A stretch of DNA of 64,000 bases from Citrobacter amalonaticus (GCA_028994555.1 JARDVN010000001.1:2294001-2358000); one strand, 5' to 3'. Numbered from the stretch's first letter, positions 42,047 to 51,123 are shown. Program-made: numbers and translations. Notes: a model not told the origin generated them from the sequence alone.

Positions 42047-42062
42047 TGGCATACCCCTTGCA
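42047..42062 (+). promoter_or_regulatory. Sigma54 promoter of glnK-amtB
   Basis: TGGCAT, six bases (ACCCC and one T) and TTGCA match the sigma54 -24/-12 consensus (TGGCACG-N4-TTGCA). The GG and GC pairs are in place. Nitrogen limitation through NtrC should activate it. Confidence 0.85.
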
Positions 42063-42115
42063 ATACATTATTCGTGTAGTCGCACCATATGCCGAATTCT
42101 GACTGGAGGGGATCT

Positions 42116-42454
42116 ATGAAGCTGGTTACCGTGGTAATCAAACCGTTCAAACTGGAAGACGTTCGCGAAGCGCTCTCTTCTATTGGTATTCAAGGGCTGA
42201 CCGTCACCGAAGTGAAAGGGTTCGGACGTCAGAAGGGTCATGCCGAGTTATATCGGGGTGCAGAGTACAGCGTCAACTTCCTGCCTAAAGTGAAGATTGA
42301 TGTGGCTATTGCCGACGACCAGCTGGATGAAGTGATTGATGTCATCAGCAAGGCGGCCTACACCGGAAAAATTGGCGACGGCAAAATTTTCGTCGCGGAG
42401 TTGCAACGCGTCATTCGTATTCGCACCGGCGAAGCTGACGAAGCAGCGCTGTAA
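42116..42454 (+). CDS. glnK: PII nitrogen regulatory protein GlnK
   Basis: GlnK is a PII signal protein that senses ATP/ADP and 2-oxoglutarate and blocks the ammonium channel AmtB when nitrogen is plentiful. 112 residues. The T-loop is in GRQKGHAELYRGAEYSVNF, with the uridylylated tyrosine in ELYRGAEY. The start MKLVTVVIKPFKLED follows GGAGGGGATCT. It is co-transcribed with amtB, 31 bases downstream, from the NtrC/sigma54 promoter. Confidence 0.97.
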   Translation: MKLVTVVIKPFKLEDVREALSSIGIQGLTVTEVKGFGRQKGHAELYRGAEYSVNFLPKVKIDVAIADDQLDEVIDVISKAAYTGKIGDGKIFVAELQRVIRIRTGEADEAAL

Positions 42455-42485
42455 AGCCTGGCACACAGTAACGGGAAACGACAAA

Positions 42486-43772
42486 ATGAAGATAGCAACG
42501 ATGAAAACGGGCCTTACTTCTCTGGCACTGCTGCCTGGTCTCGCAATGGCGGCTCCGGCAGTGGCGGATAAAGCCGATAACGCCTTTATGATGATTTGTA
42601 CCGCGCTGGTGCTGTTTATGACCATACCGGGTATCGCCCTGTTCTACGGCGGTTTGATCCGCGGGAAGAACGTCCTGTCGATGCTGACGCAGGTCACCGT
42701 CACCTTCGCGCTGGTGTGCATTATGTGGGTGGTGTTCGGTTATTCACTGGCGTTCGGCGAAGGGAACAGCTTCTTCGGTAACTTCAATTGGGTGATGCTG
42801 AAAAACATTGAGCTGACCGCTGTGATGGGCAGTATCTACCAGTACATTCACGTTGCTTTCCAGGGATCGTTTGCCTGTATAACCGTCGGCCTGATTGTCG
42901 GTTCGCTGGCAGAGCGTATCCGTTTCTCGGCCGTGCTGATCTTCGTGGTGGTCTGGCTGACTCTCTCCTACATTCCGATTGCCCATATGGTGTGGGGCGG
43001 CGGTCTGTTGGGATCGCATGGTGCGCTGGACTTTGCGGGCGGTACCGTGGTGCATATCAACGCCGCCATCGCTGGCCTGGTGGGGGCCTACCTGATTGGC
43101 AAACGCGTGGGTTTCGGCAAAGAGGCGTTCAAACCGCATAACCTGCCGATGGTCTTTACCGGTACGGCGATCCTTTATATCGGTTGGTTCGGCTTTAACG
43201 CCGGTTCCGCGGGGACGGCGAACGAAATTGCTGCGCTGGCCTTTGTGAACACCGTTGTTGCCACAGCCGCCGCGATCCTCGGCTGGATCTTCGGCGAATG
43301 GGCGCTGCGTGGTAAACCGTCTCTGCTGGGCGCCTGCTCAGGGGCGATTGCCGGTCTGGTTGGCGTAACGCCGGCATGCGGCTACATCGGTGTCGGTGGC
43401 GCGTTAATCATTGGCGTCGTGGCTGGCCTGGCCGGATTATGGGGCGTGACCATGCTCAAACGACTGCTGCGTGTTGATGATCCGTGCGATGTGTTCGGCG
43501 TTCACGGTGTTTGTGGAATTGTCGGCTGTATTCTGACCGGGGTTTTTGCCTCAAGCGCGCTGGGCGGCGTGGGCTTTGCTGAAGGGGTGACGATGGGGCA
43601 TCAGCTGCTGGTGCAGCTTGAGAGTATCGCCATCACGATCGTCTGGTCTGGCGTAGTCGCCTTTGTTGGCTACAAGCTGGCGGATATGACCGTTGGTCTG
43701 CGCGTACCGGAAGAACAAGAGCGCGAAGGGCTGGATGTGAACAGCCACGGCGAGAATGCTTACAACGCATAA
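42486..43772 (+). CDS. amtB: Ammonium transporter AmtB
   Basis: AmtB is the trimeric inner-membrane ammonium channel. 428 residues with a cleavable signal (ATMKTGLTSLALLPGLAMA, then APAVADKAD). Eleven membrane helices. The pore histidines lie in GGTVVHINAAIAG and FGVHGVCGIVG. The start MKIATMKTG at 42486 gives the family length; the open frame continues upstream through glnK without meaning. Intact. Confidence 0.97.
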   Translation: MKIATMKTGLTSLALLPGLAMAAPAVADKADNAFMMICTALVLFMTIPGIALFYGGLIRGKNVLSMLTQVTVTFALVCIMWVVFGYSLAFGEGNSFFGNFNWVMLKNIELTAVMGSIYQYIHVAFQGSFACITVGLIVGSLAERIRFSAVLIFVVVWLTLSYIPIAHMVWGGGLLGSHGALDFAGGTVVHINAAIAGLVGAYLIGKRVGFGKEAFKPHNLPMVFTGTAILYIGWFGFNAGSAGTANEIAALAFVNTVVATAAAILGWIFGEWALRGKPSLLGACSGAIAGLVGVTPACGYIGVGGALIIGVVAGLAGLWGVTMLKRLLRVDDPCDVFGVHGVCGIVGCILTGVFASSALGGVGFAEGVTMGHQLLVQLESIAITIVWSGVVAFVGYKLADMTVGLRVPEEQEREGLDVNSHGENAYNA

Positions 43773-43815
43773 CAGAAAATGCCCGGCGAGTTTGACCGGG
43801 CAACAGTAGGATACC

Positions 43816-43849
43816 GCCGGATGCGCAGCCATGCCATCCGGCTTTTTTT
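43816..43849 (+). terminator. amtB terminator built on a REP-like hairpin
   Basis: GCCGGATG at 43816-43823 pairs with CATCCGGC at 43835-43842 and is followed by seven T. It looks like a REP half used as a Rho-independent terminator. A smaller hairpin, TGCCCGG...CCGGGCA, precedes it. It lies between convergent amtB and tesB. Confidence 0.85.
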
Positions 43850-44709
43850 AGTTGTGATTACGCATCACCCCTTCCTGTACGGTCGACGCCACCAGTTTTC
43901 CGTCCTGCGTGTAGAACTCGCCGCGAACAAATCCGCGCGCGCTGGAGGCCGACGTGCTTTCCACGCTGTACAGCAACCATTCATTCAAATCAAACGGCCG
44001 GTGGAACCACATGGAGTGGTCGATCGTCGCAATCTGGATCCCTTTTTCCAGAAAACCAATGCCATGAGGCTGCAGGGCAACGGGCAGGAAATTGAGATCG
44101 GAAGCGTAGCCTAACAGATACTGATGGACGCGAATGTCGTTGGGTAACGCACCGTTCGCGCGGATCCACACCTGGCGCGTAGGTTCTGCCACATGGCCTT
44201 GTAATGGGTTATGAAACTCAACGGGGCGTACTTCCAGCGGGCGATCGCAGAGAAATTTATCTTTTAAAATTGGCGGTAGCAGGTGCGCCACAGTCCGGGC
44301 GATGTCAGTTTCTGATGCTAACCCTTCCGGCGAGGGGGGCGTGTGGCATGGTTTTCTGATGTTCGAAACCCGGCTCCGGCGCCTGGAATGAGGCTGTCAT
44401 GTAAAAGATGGGCTTGCCGTTCTGGATGGCGGCAACGCGGCGGGCGCTGAAGCTGTTGCCGTCGCGCAGAACCTCTACATCGTAAATAATGGGTTGCTGG
44501 CTATCGCCGGGGCGTAAAAAATAGCTGTGAAACGAGTGGACCAGTCTTTCTTCTGGTACGGTCTCTTTTGCTGCATAGAGCGCCTGACCAACGACCTGTC
44601 CACCAAATACCTGGCGTAACCCTAAGTCTTCACTCTGGCCCCGAAAGAGTCCTTCCTCAATTTTTTCCAGATTCAATAATGTCAGCAAATTGTTCAGTGC
44701 CTGACTCAT
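43848..44709 (-). CDS. tesB: Acyl-CoA thioesterase II, one frameshift
   Basis: TesB is a broad-range acyl-CoA thioesterase with a double hot-dog fold. [24 protein letters not shown] starts at 44709. The frame breaks at a six-G run on the plus strand (44334-44339, five expected), where the corrected reading is [25 protein letters not shown]. The corrected length is 286 residues, equal to E. coli. The catalytic region [15 protein letters not shown] carries the conserved aspartate. A sequencing error is the likely cause. Confidence 0.93.
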
Positions 44710-44921
44710 ACATACTCTCCAGGTAACAACGACGCCGAAGCGAGATAGGCAGAGTATAACGCAATTTTGGAAGTGGTCCGATGGGTGCAATAGTCTGAAA
44801 AACTGACCAATTCCAGGCAGAAATAAGTGATGTGTGCCACACTTAGCTACGTTACGTTTTTGTTAACCACTCTTCCGGCGGGAGGAAAACCTGCTGGTGC
44901 ATTGATGATAAGGAGAATTTA

Positions 44922-45491
44922 ATGAAGCTCATGCACATGGTAAGTGGTTTAGCGGTCGCGGTTGCTCTGGCTGCCTGCGCGGATAAAAGTGCGGATATCC
45001 AGACGCCAGCACCGAACCCAAATACTTCAGCAACGGCCACACAGCCTGTTATACAGCAACCTAATGTCTCGGGTACCGTATGGATCCGTCAGAAAGTGGC
45101 ATTGCCGCCTGACGCCGTATTAACCGTGACGCTGTCGGATGCGTCGCTGGCCGACGCCCCGTCGAAAGTTCTGTCCCAGAAAGCGGTTCGTACCGAAGGG
45201 AAACAGTCGCCATTCAGCTTCGTCCTGCCATTTAACCCGGCTGACGTGCAGCCCAACGCCCGCATTCTCCTGAGTGCAGCCATTACGGTGAATGACAAAC
45301 TGGTGTTTATTACCGATACCGTGCAACCGGTCATCAACCAGGGCGGTACAAAAGCCGATCTGACGCTGGTGCCGGTTCAGCAGACGGCAGTGCCTGTACA
45401 GGCAAGCGGTGGGGCAGCGACAACGGTGCCTTCAACTTCGCCGACGCAGGTGAATCCGTCTTCAGCGGTTCCGGCCCCGACACAGTACTAA
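44922..45491 (+). CDS. ybaY: Lipoprotein YbaY
   Basis: YbaY is a conserved lipoprotein of unknown function. The signal ends in lipobox LAAC with cysteine 19. The mature part has a YbaY/YscW-type beta-sandwich domain (VSGTVWIRQKVALPPDAVLTVTLSD) and a Pro/Ala/Thr-rich tail. The YscW relatives are type III secretion pilotins. 189 residues, near the E. coli length. The start follows AAGGAGAATTTA. Confidence 0.93.
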   Translation: MKLMHMVSGLAVAVALAACADKSADIQTPAPNPNTSATATQPVIQQPNVSGTVWIRQKVALPPDAVLTVTLSDASLADAPSKVLSQKAVRTEGKQSPFSFVLPFNPADVQPNARILLSAAITVNDKLVFITDTVQPVINQGGTKADLTLVPVQQTAVPVQASGGAATTVPSTSPTQVNPSSAVPAPTQY

Positions 45492-45500
45492 GTCCTCTCT

Positions 45501-45524
45501 GACCCTCTCTACCCGGAGAGGGTC
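45501..45524. terminator. Hairpin between convergent ybaY and ybaZ
   Basis: GACCCTCTC and GAGAGGGTC form a perfect 9-bp stem with a six-base loop, reaching the last base of the ybaZ stop codon. It is likely a shared terminator, although the T tract is weak. Confidence 0.6.
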
Positions 45525-45834
45525 AATATTTCCAGCGATACCGCTGCAAATCGATCTGCCCATTTCCTGACACCACAATGCCTTCCGCCAGTAAGGCCTG
45601 CCGCTGTCGCTGTAGGTCTGGACCTGTTAGCGAAATTGCGCCGTGCCGGTTCACCACGCGGTGCCAGGGCAGGGTGCTACCTTCGGGCAAACGTTTGAGT
45701 ACGCCGCCAACCTGTCTGGCCGCGCGCGGGGATCCCGCGAGCATGGCGATATCGCCATAGGTCGTGACGCTGCCTTCGGGAATAGAGGCAACAATTTGCC
45801 AGACGCGCTGAGGGAATGTGTCTTGTCTGTCCAT
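45523..45834 (-). CDS. ybaZ: Alkyltransferase-like protein Atl (YbaZ)
   Basis: YbaZ is an alkyltransferase-like protein that binds O6-alkylguanine in DNA and flags it for nucleotide excision repair without removing the alkyl group. The active-site motif of true alkyltransferases (PCHR) is PWHRVV here, with tryptophan in place of cysteine, which defines the family. The start MDRQDTFPQRVWQIV gives 103 residues. Related database entries begin about 27 residues earlier. A matching upstream stretch (LVSCAMELPAPAIPDYAE) is present here in another frame. Confidence 0.9.
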   Translation of the reverse strand: MDRQDTFPQRVWQIVASIPEGSVTTYGDIAMLAGSPRAARQVGGVLKRLPEGSTLPWHRVVNRHGAISLTGPDLQRQRQALLAEGIVVSGNGQIDLQRYRWKY

Positions 45835-45991
45835 GGTTTCCTTCCAACGGTAATTCCTCAGCATAATCTGGAATGGCGGGCGCGGGAAGTTCCATTGCGC
45901 AAGAAACCAGCATCTGACCGCCGATGGCTTGCAATTACAGGGGGGCAGCAGTGATAATGCGCCTGCGCGTTGGTTAACAACGCTCTCAATG

Positions 45992-46105
45992 GGGGGCTCT
46001 GTTGGTTCTCCCGCAACGCTACTCTGTTTACCAGGTCAGGTCCGGAAGGAAGCAGCCAAGGCAGATGACGCGTGTGCCGGGATGTAGCTGGCAGGGCCCC
46101 CACCC
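45992..46105 (+). ncRNA. ffs: 4.5S RNA, signal recognition particle RNA
   Basis: The 114-base sequence is essentially that of E. coli 4.5S RNA. It has the 5' GGGGGCTCTGTTGG pairing with the 3' end GGGCCCCCACCC, and the conserved Ffh-binding apical loop GTCCGGAAGGAAGCAGCC in the middle. Ffh and this RNA form the SRP that targets inner-membrane proteins. The genomic run at the 5' end has six G (45991-45996) where E. coli has five; I start at the second. The gene is essential. Confidence 0.96.
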
Positions 46106-46296
46106 ATTTGTGCCATCCGGCATCACATCTTTGTTTCTCTTCTTGCTGCTGTCATCGTTTTATCATTTTTTTTGTCATCAAATACTGGCAGAGTGTTTTT
46201 GGGATGTTAAATCCTGGCGCTTAGTTCTCTTTTCACGCCGTGGCGATTCTGTCGTCGCTGGAGTCGTGCTTTTGCCTGCCCACAAGGATTTTTACG

Positions 46297-46548
46297 ATGG
46301 CTACTGCAGTACTGAATGTCAAAATTGATGAGGTATTAAAAGAAAAACTTCGTCATTACGCTGAAGTGAATAATGAGAATTTAAGCATCACGACAGAAAA
46401 ACTGCTGCTGATTGCCTTCGACGTTGCGGCAGAGGCGGGCGTCTCGGCTGGCGATATCGATAGCCAACACACGGAAGAGGCTCTTGTTGAGCCGCTGACG
46501 CCTAAAGAAATCAAAGCATTGCGCAGACTACTGAAGAAGAAAAAATGA
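46297..46548 (+). CDS. Small ribbon-helix-helix-like protein (unknown)
   Basis: I do not recognise a named gene. The 83-residue product begins ATAVLNVKIDEVLKEKLRHY. A beta-strand is followed by two helices (VLKEKLRHYAEV; LSITTEKLLLIAFDVAAE), the pattern of ribbon-helix-helix DNA-binding proteins such as RelB/DinJ-type antitoxins. The C-terminal half is acidic, then ends in basic ALRRLLKKKK. AAGGA lies ten bases before the ATG at 46297. The stop overlaps the next start (ATGA), so the two genes are coupled. RHH assignment is by pattern only. Confidence 0.65.
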   Translation: MATAVLNVKIDEVLKEKLRHYAEVNNENLSITTEKLLLIAFDVAAEAGVSAGDIDSQHTEEALVEPLTPKEIKALRRLLKKKK

Positions 46549-46763
46549 AACAGCAAACGCTCTCCATCGCCAGTAACTATGGCGAAGCCTGTGAATTGCT
46601 CCGCTCGGGGTATGTTAAGCATGTTTGCCTGAGCTGGAATGTCGGCAGCGATGAGTTTTTCCGCATTGCCTCAGACTGGTGCGATGCCGGCGCCAAAATA
46701 AAGAAAGAGGGCGATAACTTTGTGATTTCCCTCAAAGGTTTTCCGGTTCCCCGCCAGCATTAA
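46545..46763 (+). CDS. Small protein of unknown function, partner of the RHH-like gene
   Basis: This 72-residue protein (MKQQTLSIASNYGEACELL...) is not recognised. Its order is strand, helix (YGEACELLRSG), strand (KHVCLSWNV), helix (DEFFRIASDWCDAG), then two strands (AKIKKEGD; NFVISLKGF). This loosely resembles the TusA/SirA fold, but the CPxP motif is absent. It overlaps the upstream gene by four bases and is convergent with the MocR-type regulator, whose stop is at its 3' end. It may be a toxin-antitoxin partner or a small regulator. Confidence 0.6.
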   Translation: MKQQTLSIASNYGEACELLRSGYVKHVCLSWNVGSDEFFRIASDWCDAGAKIKKEGDNFVISLKGFPVPRQH

Positions 46764-48187
46764 ATAATCTTCCGCACCTTACCGCTTCCGGACTGCAGAC
46801 GCAGTGTTTCCCAGAGCGGTTCCAGGGTGTTAAACGCGGTGCGAAGCGAGTCTTCCGGCAAGGCGAACGGCATGCGTAAGAAACGATCAAACGCGCCCGC
46901 GAGGCCAAAGCGGGTGCCCGTGCCCAGTTGAATTCCGACGCTTTCCGCACGCGTAGCGAAAAGCGTCGCCAGCGTATCCGGTAATTCCACCCAGAAGGAT
47001 AATCCACCCTGCGGTTGTTGATAGCGCCATTCGGGAAAGTGCGTGCGCATCAGTGAGTCACAGAGTGCGCGCCGTGCGGCTAGCTGCTGTCTGCGCTGCG
47101 GCAAGAATGAATCGGCATTATCCAGCAACCACGTGGTAGCGAGCTGCTCGATGATCGGTGAGCCGAGATCGACCGTATCCCGCGTCTGCACAAGCGCTGC
47201 GATGGTGCGTGATGGCGCACGCACCCAGCCCAGTCGCAATCCTCCCCAGAAGCTTTTGCCCGCCGAACCCAGCATAATCACCGGGGCATCGTGGTGATAC
47301 GCCGCCAGTGGTGGGGGCGGAGGGGCATCGTACCAGAGATTCACCATTGTTTCGTCGATCACCAGCGTCGTACGCGTACGGGCGGCGATGTCCGCGATGA
47401 CGTGCCGCGTCCCATCATCCATACACCGCCCGGTGGGATTGTGAAAATCCGGCATCAGATAGGCCATTCTCGGTGAGGTCTGGGCAATAATTGCTGCCAG
47501 TCCATCAGTATCCCAACCTTCTTCGGGCAAGGAGACGCCCACCGGCCGACAGGAGGCCCCCTGGATAGCGGCAATCGCCAGTGGATACGTGGGATGATCG
47601 ACCACCACGCGATCGCCGGGGCCGGTCAGTAAGCGCAGAATCAGCGACAGGCCGCTGACCGCACCGTTAACCACCATGATTTCATCCGCCGTGGTAGGAA
47701 GTCCTCTCGCACAGTAATGCCGGGCGAGCGATTCGCGTAAGCAGAGTAATCCCTGCGGCTGATAGCCCGATGTCAGCAAATGTGGCGGCATGGCAAGCAG
47801 CGCCTGCTGATAAGCCTGATGAATTTCAGGTCCGGCACTGAGGGCGGCGGTAGAGAGATCCAGCGCCATTGTCGTACCGGCGCGCGTTGGCACTTCGCGG
47901 ATATGGCCCGGCAATATCACGCGCGACCCGCTGCCTTGTCGACTTTCCAGATATCCCTCTTCCCGCAGTTGCGCCAGTGCGCTGGCCACGGTCGTCCGGC
48001 TGACGTCGAGTACCGCAGCCAGTTCGCGTTCTCCGGGTAAACGGCTGTCGATCGCCAGACGCCCGTCAAGGATCAGCAGACGCAGTGCTTCAGCCAGCTG
48101 TCGCCAGAGCGGGGTTCTTGATGCGTTGTCCTGCCAGTGCCCCAGCAGGCGCTGTAGAGACTGACTTCCATACCGACGTGCTGACAT
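46760..48187 (-). CDS. yczR: MocR-type GntR regulator with aminotransferase domain, YczR
   Basis: This is a MocR/GntR fusion regulator. An N-terminal winged helix (RLPGERELAAVLDVSRTTVASALAQLREEGYLES) is joined to a fold-type I aminotransferase domain. The PLP lysine is in MLGSAGKSFWGGLRLGW near residue 311, and MPDFHNPTGR is the cofactor-pocket motif. The divergent neighbour is yczE, the defining arrangement of the YczR subgroup. The ATG at 48187 (MSARRYGSQSL) is preferred; the frame extends upstream only through a TTG at 48205. Intact. Confidence 0.85.
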   Translation of the reverse strand: MSARRYGSQSLQRLLGHWQDNASRTPLWRQLAEALRLLILDGRLAIDSRLPGERELAAVLDVSRTTVASALAQLREEGYLESRQGSGSRVILPGHIREVPTRAGTTMALDLSTAALSAGPEIHQAYQQALLAMPPHLLTSGYQPQGLLCLRESLARHYCARGLPTTADEIMVVNGAVSGLSLILRLLTGPGDRVVVDHPTYPLAIAAIQGASCRPVGVSLPEEGWDTDGLAAIIAQTSPRMAYLMPDFHNPTGRCMDDGTRHVIADIAARTRTTLVIDETMVNLWYDAPPPPPLAAYHHDAPVIMLGSAGKSFWGGLRLGWVRAPSRTIAALVQTRDTVDLGSPIIEQLATTWLLDNADSFLPQRRQQLAARRALCDSLMRTHFPEWRYQQPQGGLSFWVELPDTLATLFATRAESVGIQLGTGTRFGLAGAFDRFLRMPFALPEDSLRTAFNTLEPLWETLRLQSGSGKVRKII

Positions 48188-48271
48188 TTCAGTCCACTTT
48201 CTCAAAACTGGTCATTAATCATAATGCCAATTGTAGAGAAGATGAATGCAATCTGAACGAGGAGGGTGAAA

Positions 48272-48869
48272 ATGGGGCGTCGTCTGGTTCAACTTTACTT
48301 TGGGCTGGCTCTGTATGGGGTATCAACCGCGATGTTCGTGCGCGCGGATTTAGGGGCCGACCCGTGGAATGTGTTCCATCTGGGGCTGGCGAATCTGTTG
48401 TCGATGAAAATTGGCGTGGTGATGATTATCGTCGGCGCGCTGGTACTCCTGCTGTGGATCCCCCTGCGTCAACGCCCAGGATTGGGGACGCTCAGTAACG
48501 TGATTGTGATTGGACTGGCCGCGGATGCCGCGCTGGCGGTGATGCCAGCGTTTTCCTCCCTCGTGGTGCGCAGCCTCGTGCTGGTGGCCGCCGTGGTTGT
48601 GAATGCGCTGGCGACGGGAATGTACATCGGCGCGGGTTTTGGCGCCGGGCCGAGAGATGGCCTGATGACTGGCCTTCATGCCCGCACGGGATGGTCGGTA
48701 CGTACGATCCGTACGGCGATAGAAGTCTCTGTTTTACTGAGTGGCTGGCTGTTGGGTGGAACCCTGGGGGGTCGGGACGGTGCTGTATGCGCTGGCGATT
48801 GGGCCGTTGATCCAGATCTGCCTGCCGTGGTTTCGCTATAAACCCCGGGCGCGGATTCAGACGGCATAG
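48272..48869 (+). CDS. yczE: Membrane protein YczE, one frameshift
   Basis: YczE is an inner-membrane protein of the YitT/YczE (DUF161) family with about five to six helices and unknown substrate. MGRRLVQLYFGLALYGVSTAMFV starts at 48272 after GAGGAGG. A six-G run at 48766-48771 (five expected) breaks the frame. The corrected C-terminus reads GTLGVGTVLYALAIGPLIQ and ends at TAG 48867-48869, giving 198 residues. It is divergent from yczR, which should activate or repress it. Confidence 0.83.
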
Positions 48870-48951
48870 AAAAGAGAAGGCGACTAAACTTATTCACGAC
48901 TGACGCGGCTGGAACAGGCTTGTCGCGCAGTAGACTTCGGAGGATATTCTC

Positions 48952-49305
48952 ATGAAGTATGTGGATGGCTTTGTCCTTGCCGTACCCGCCGAAAACAAGG
49001 AGGCTTATCAGGCGATGGCGGCAAAAGCAGCACCGCTGTTCAAGGAATTTGGCGCGCTCCGCATTGTGGAATGCTGGGCCGATGATGTGCCAGATGGCAA
49101 ACTCACCGATTTTCGCATGGCGGTGAAAGCCGAGGAGCACGAAGAGGTGGTATTCAGTTGGATTGAATACCCGTCGAAAGAGGTCCGGGATGCGGCGAAT
49201 CAGAAGATGATGTCCGATCCGCGCATGAAGGCGTTTGGCGAGTCAATGCCGTTTGATGGCAAGCGCATGATTTACGGCGGTTTCTCTCCTATTATCGACG
49301 ACTAA
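48952..49305 (+). CDS. ybaA: Conserved protein YbaA (DUF1428)
   Basis: YbaA is a small cytoplasmic protein of the dimeric alpha/beta barrel type with unknown function. 117 residues, the E. coli length, starting MKYVDGFVLAVPAENKEAYQ and containing FSWIEYPSKEVRDAANQKMMSDPRM. The ribosome site GGAGGAT lies before the ATG. Intact. Confidence 0.94.
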   Translation: MKYVDGFVLAVPAENKEAYQAMAAKAAPLFKEFGALRIVECWADDVPDGKLTDFRMAVKAEEHEEVVFSWIEYPSKEVRDAANQKMMSDPRMKAFGESMPFDGKRMIYGGFSPIIDD

Positions 49306-49344
49306 CGTGACTGGCTGTGCGGCGTGCCGCCAGCCATTTCAGCG

Positions 49345-50898
49345 TTATAAGTGTTTTTCCGCCCACAGAATAAACGCCTCTTTGGGAAGTGCTTTGCTGT
49401 ACAGCCAGCCCTGCCCGTAATCGACACCGTGCTGGCGCAACCAGTCTTCCTGATTTGCCGTTTCAATTCCTTCCGCCACCATTTTCAGCTTCAGCGTCCT
49501 GGCCATTTCGATGATATGTGGTGTTACGTTCTTGTATTCCAGCGCATCGACAAACGATTTGTCGATTTTCAGGATATCCACGTCCAGATTCTGCAAATAG
49601 CTGAGGCTCGAATAGCCGGTGCCAAAATCGTCAATATAGATGGCATGCCCCGCTTTGCGGTAGCGGGCAATAATGGGTGAGCTGGTCTTCGGATTGGCAA
49701 ATCCCCGTTCCGTCAGTTCCAAAGCTATCTGTGAGGGGGCAAGCTGGTAGCGGTTAAGCAGTTTACTGAGCTGCATCGGAAGCTTCTCACAGGCCAGATC
49801 CGCCGCCTCAATGTTAATCGAAATATGCTGTTCGGGATGTTGCTTCAGCCATTCCCCCCATGTCCTCAAACACCGTTTCAATGATTAAGCGGGTGAGGGG
49901 GGTCGGTAAGGCCAGTCTGTTCGGCCAGGGGAATAAAAATGTCGGGCGACAGGAAGCTACCGTCGGTTTGCGGCCAGCGGGCCAGCGCTTCCGCCCCCCA
50001 CGATTTTGCCGGTGCTGAGTGACACAATAGGCTGATAATGGACCTTTATGTCCCGGTTATTAATCGCATCCTGTAACCGGTGATGCGGTGACTGGATCCG
50101 TCGCAAAATACGCAGAATAAAGGCGGCGGCCAGCAACCCAATCAGGATCCCGGCGGGAACCCAGATCAGCGCCTGTCGGTACCAGATTGTCTGCAACGGC
50201 AGAGTAGACGCCCAACTGACAATGGTAATCCCCATTTCCGGGAAAGGGCGAATCTCATAAATTATGCCATGGCTTTCCAGATGGTGAGGCGTGCTTTCCT
50301 GGGTGAACTGCAGAATATTCGGCGCAAGCGCGCTGCTGCTGGCAATAACGGTATTGCGCTTTACGCCAATTATCGCGACATCGATCTGCCAGGCGCCAAA
50401 AGGGACTACGTCAATAAAGGAGTCTGGATCAATCATCACAATGTAGTCGCCATAGCCCAGCGCGGCCATGTAGCGCGCGATCCCCAGATCGTTTTGTGCG
50501 GTAAACCAGGCGCGGTAGCCGTCGCTAGTGATTTTCATCGGTGCAGGGAAGGCCCCGGAATGACTTTCTTGCTCCAGAGAGGAACAGCGTAGTGTGTTGT
50601 TTTTCAGATAAAGGACTTCCTGTACATAGCGATAGCTAAAGGAGAGTCTGCGCATGGCCAGTAAATGCTCATGTGAGCACGGCGTGCTCTTTATGGCGTT
50701 CATCTGCTGTAATGCCTGTTTCGCCTGCGTCACCACGCGTTCTGTCCGTTCAGAGACACGCGATGAATAGGTATCCAGTTCTTCGATAAATTTCTTTTCG
50801 ACCTGGCGATGAGCGAGCCAGATGCTCAGTCCAACCGGAACCAACACGGCGAGGATAAGCACTCCTGTGACCAGACTGACCAGATGTCGTGTTCTCAC
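49345..50898 (-). CDS. pdeB: Cyclic di-GMP phosphodiesterase PdeB-like (YlaB), three frameshifts
   Basis: This is an inner-membrane CSS-EAL phosphodiesterase. Two membrane helices enclose a periplasmic CSS domain (LRCSSLEQES). They are followed by a cytosolic EAL domain with VHYQPIVSLSTGKIVG, EALARW, and DDFGTGYSSLSYLQNLDVDILKIDKSFV. Three six-base runs (49854-49859, 49897-49902, 49994-49999; five expected in each) shift the frame within 150 bases. Corrected, it is 516 residues, as in E. coli. The start is GTG at 50898 (VRTRHLVSLVTGV), preceded by AAGGAT. Catalytic motifs are intact after correction. Confidence 0.9.
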
Positions 50899-51082
50899 GC
50901 AGATATCCTTAATAACGCATTGTAGAGAAAGTATATCCGATCGTGAAAAAAGCCCTGTAATTGATGTCGTTAATCTGCGCTTTTTTTTGATGAGAGCGGG
51001 GATTTTCACCATTTGCAAAGAGAGAAAGCATCGACGTAGTAAGGCAGAAAGCATTGCACGGTCATGCATTCAACGATAAAGT

Positions 51083-51101
51083 AATGTTATATTATTACAT
51101 C
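51083..51101 (+). promoter_or_regulatory. Zur box upstream of rpmJ2
   Basis: AATGTTATATTATTACATC matches the Zur consensus (AATGTTATANTATAACATT) at about 17 of 19 positions. It lies 23 bases before the rpmJ2 start. Zur represses the zinc-free ribosomal protein paralogues when zinc is sufficient. Confidence 0.75.
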
Positions 51102-51123
51102 AATCAGCGGTGATGAGGATATC

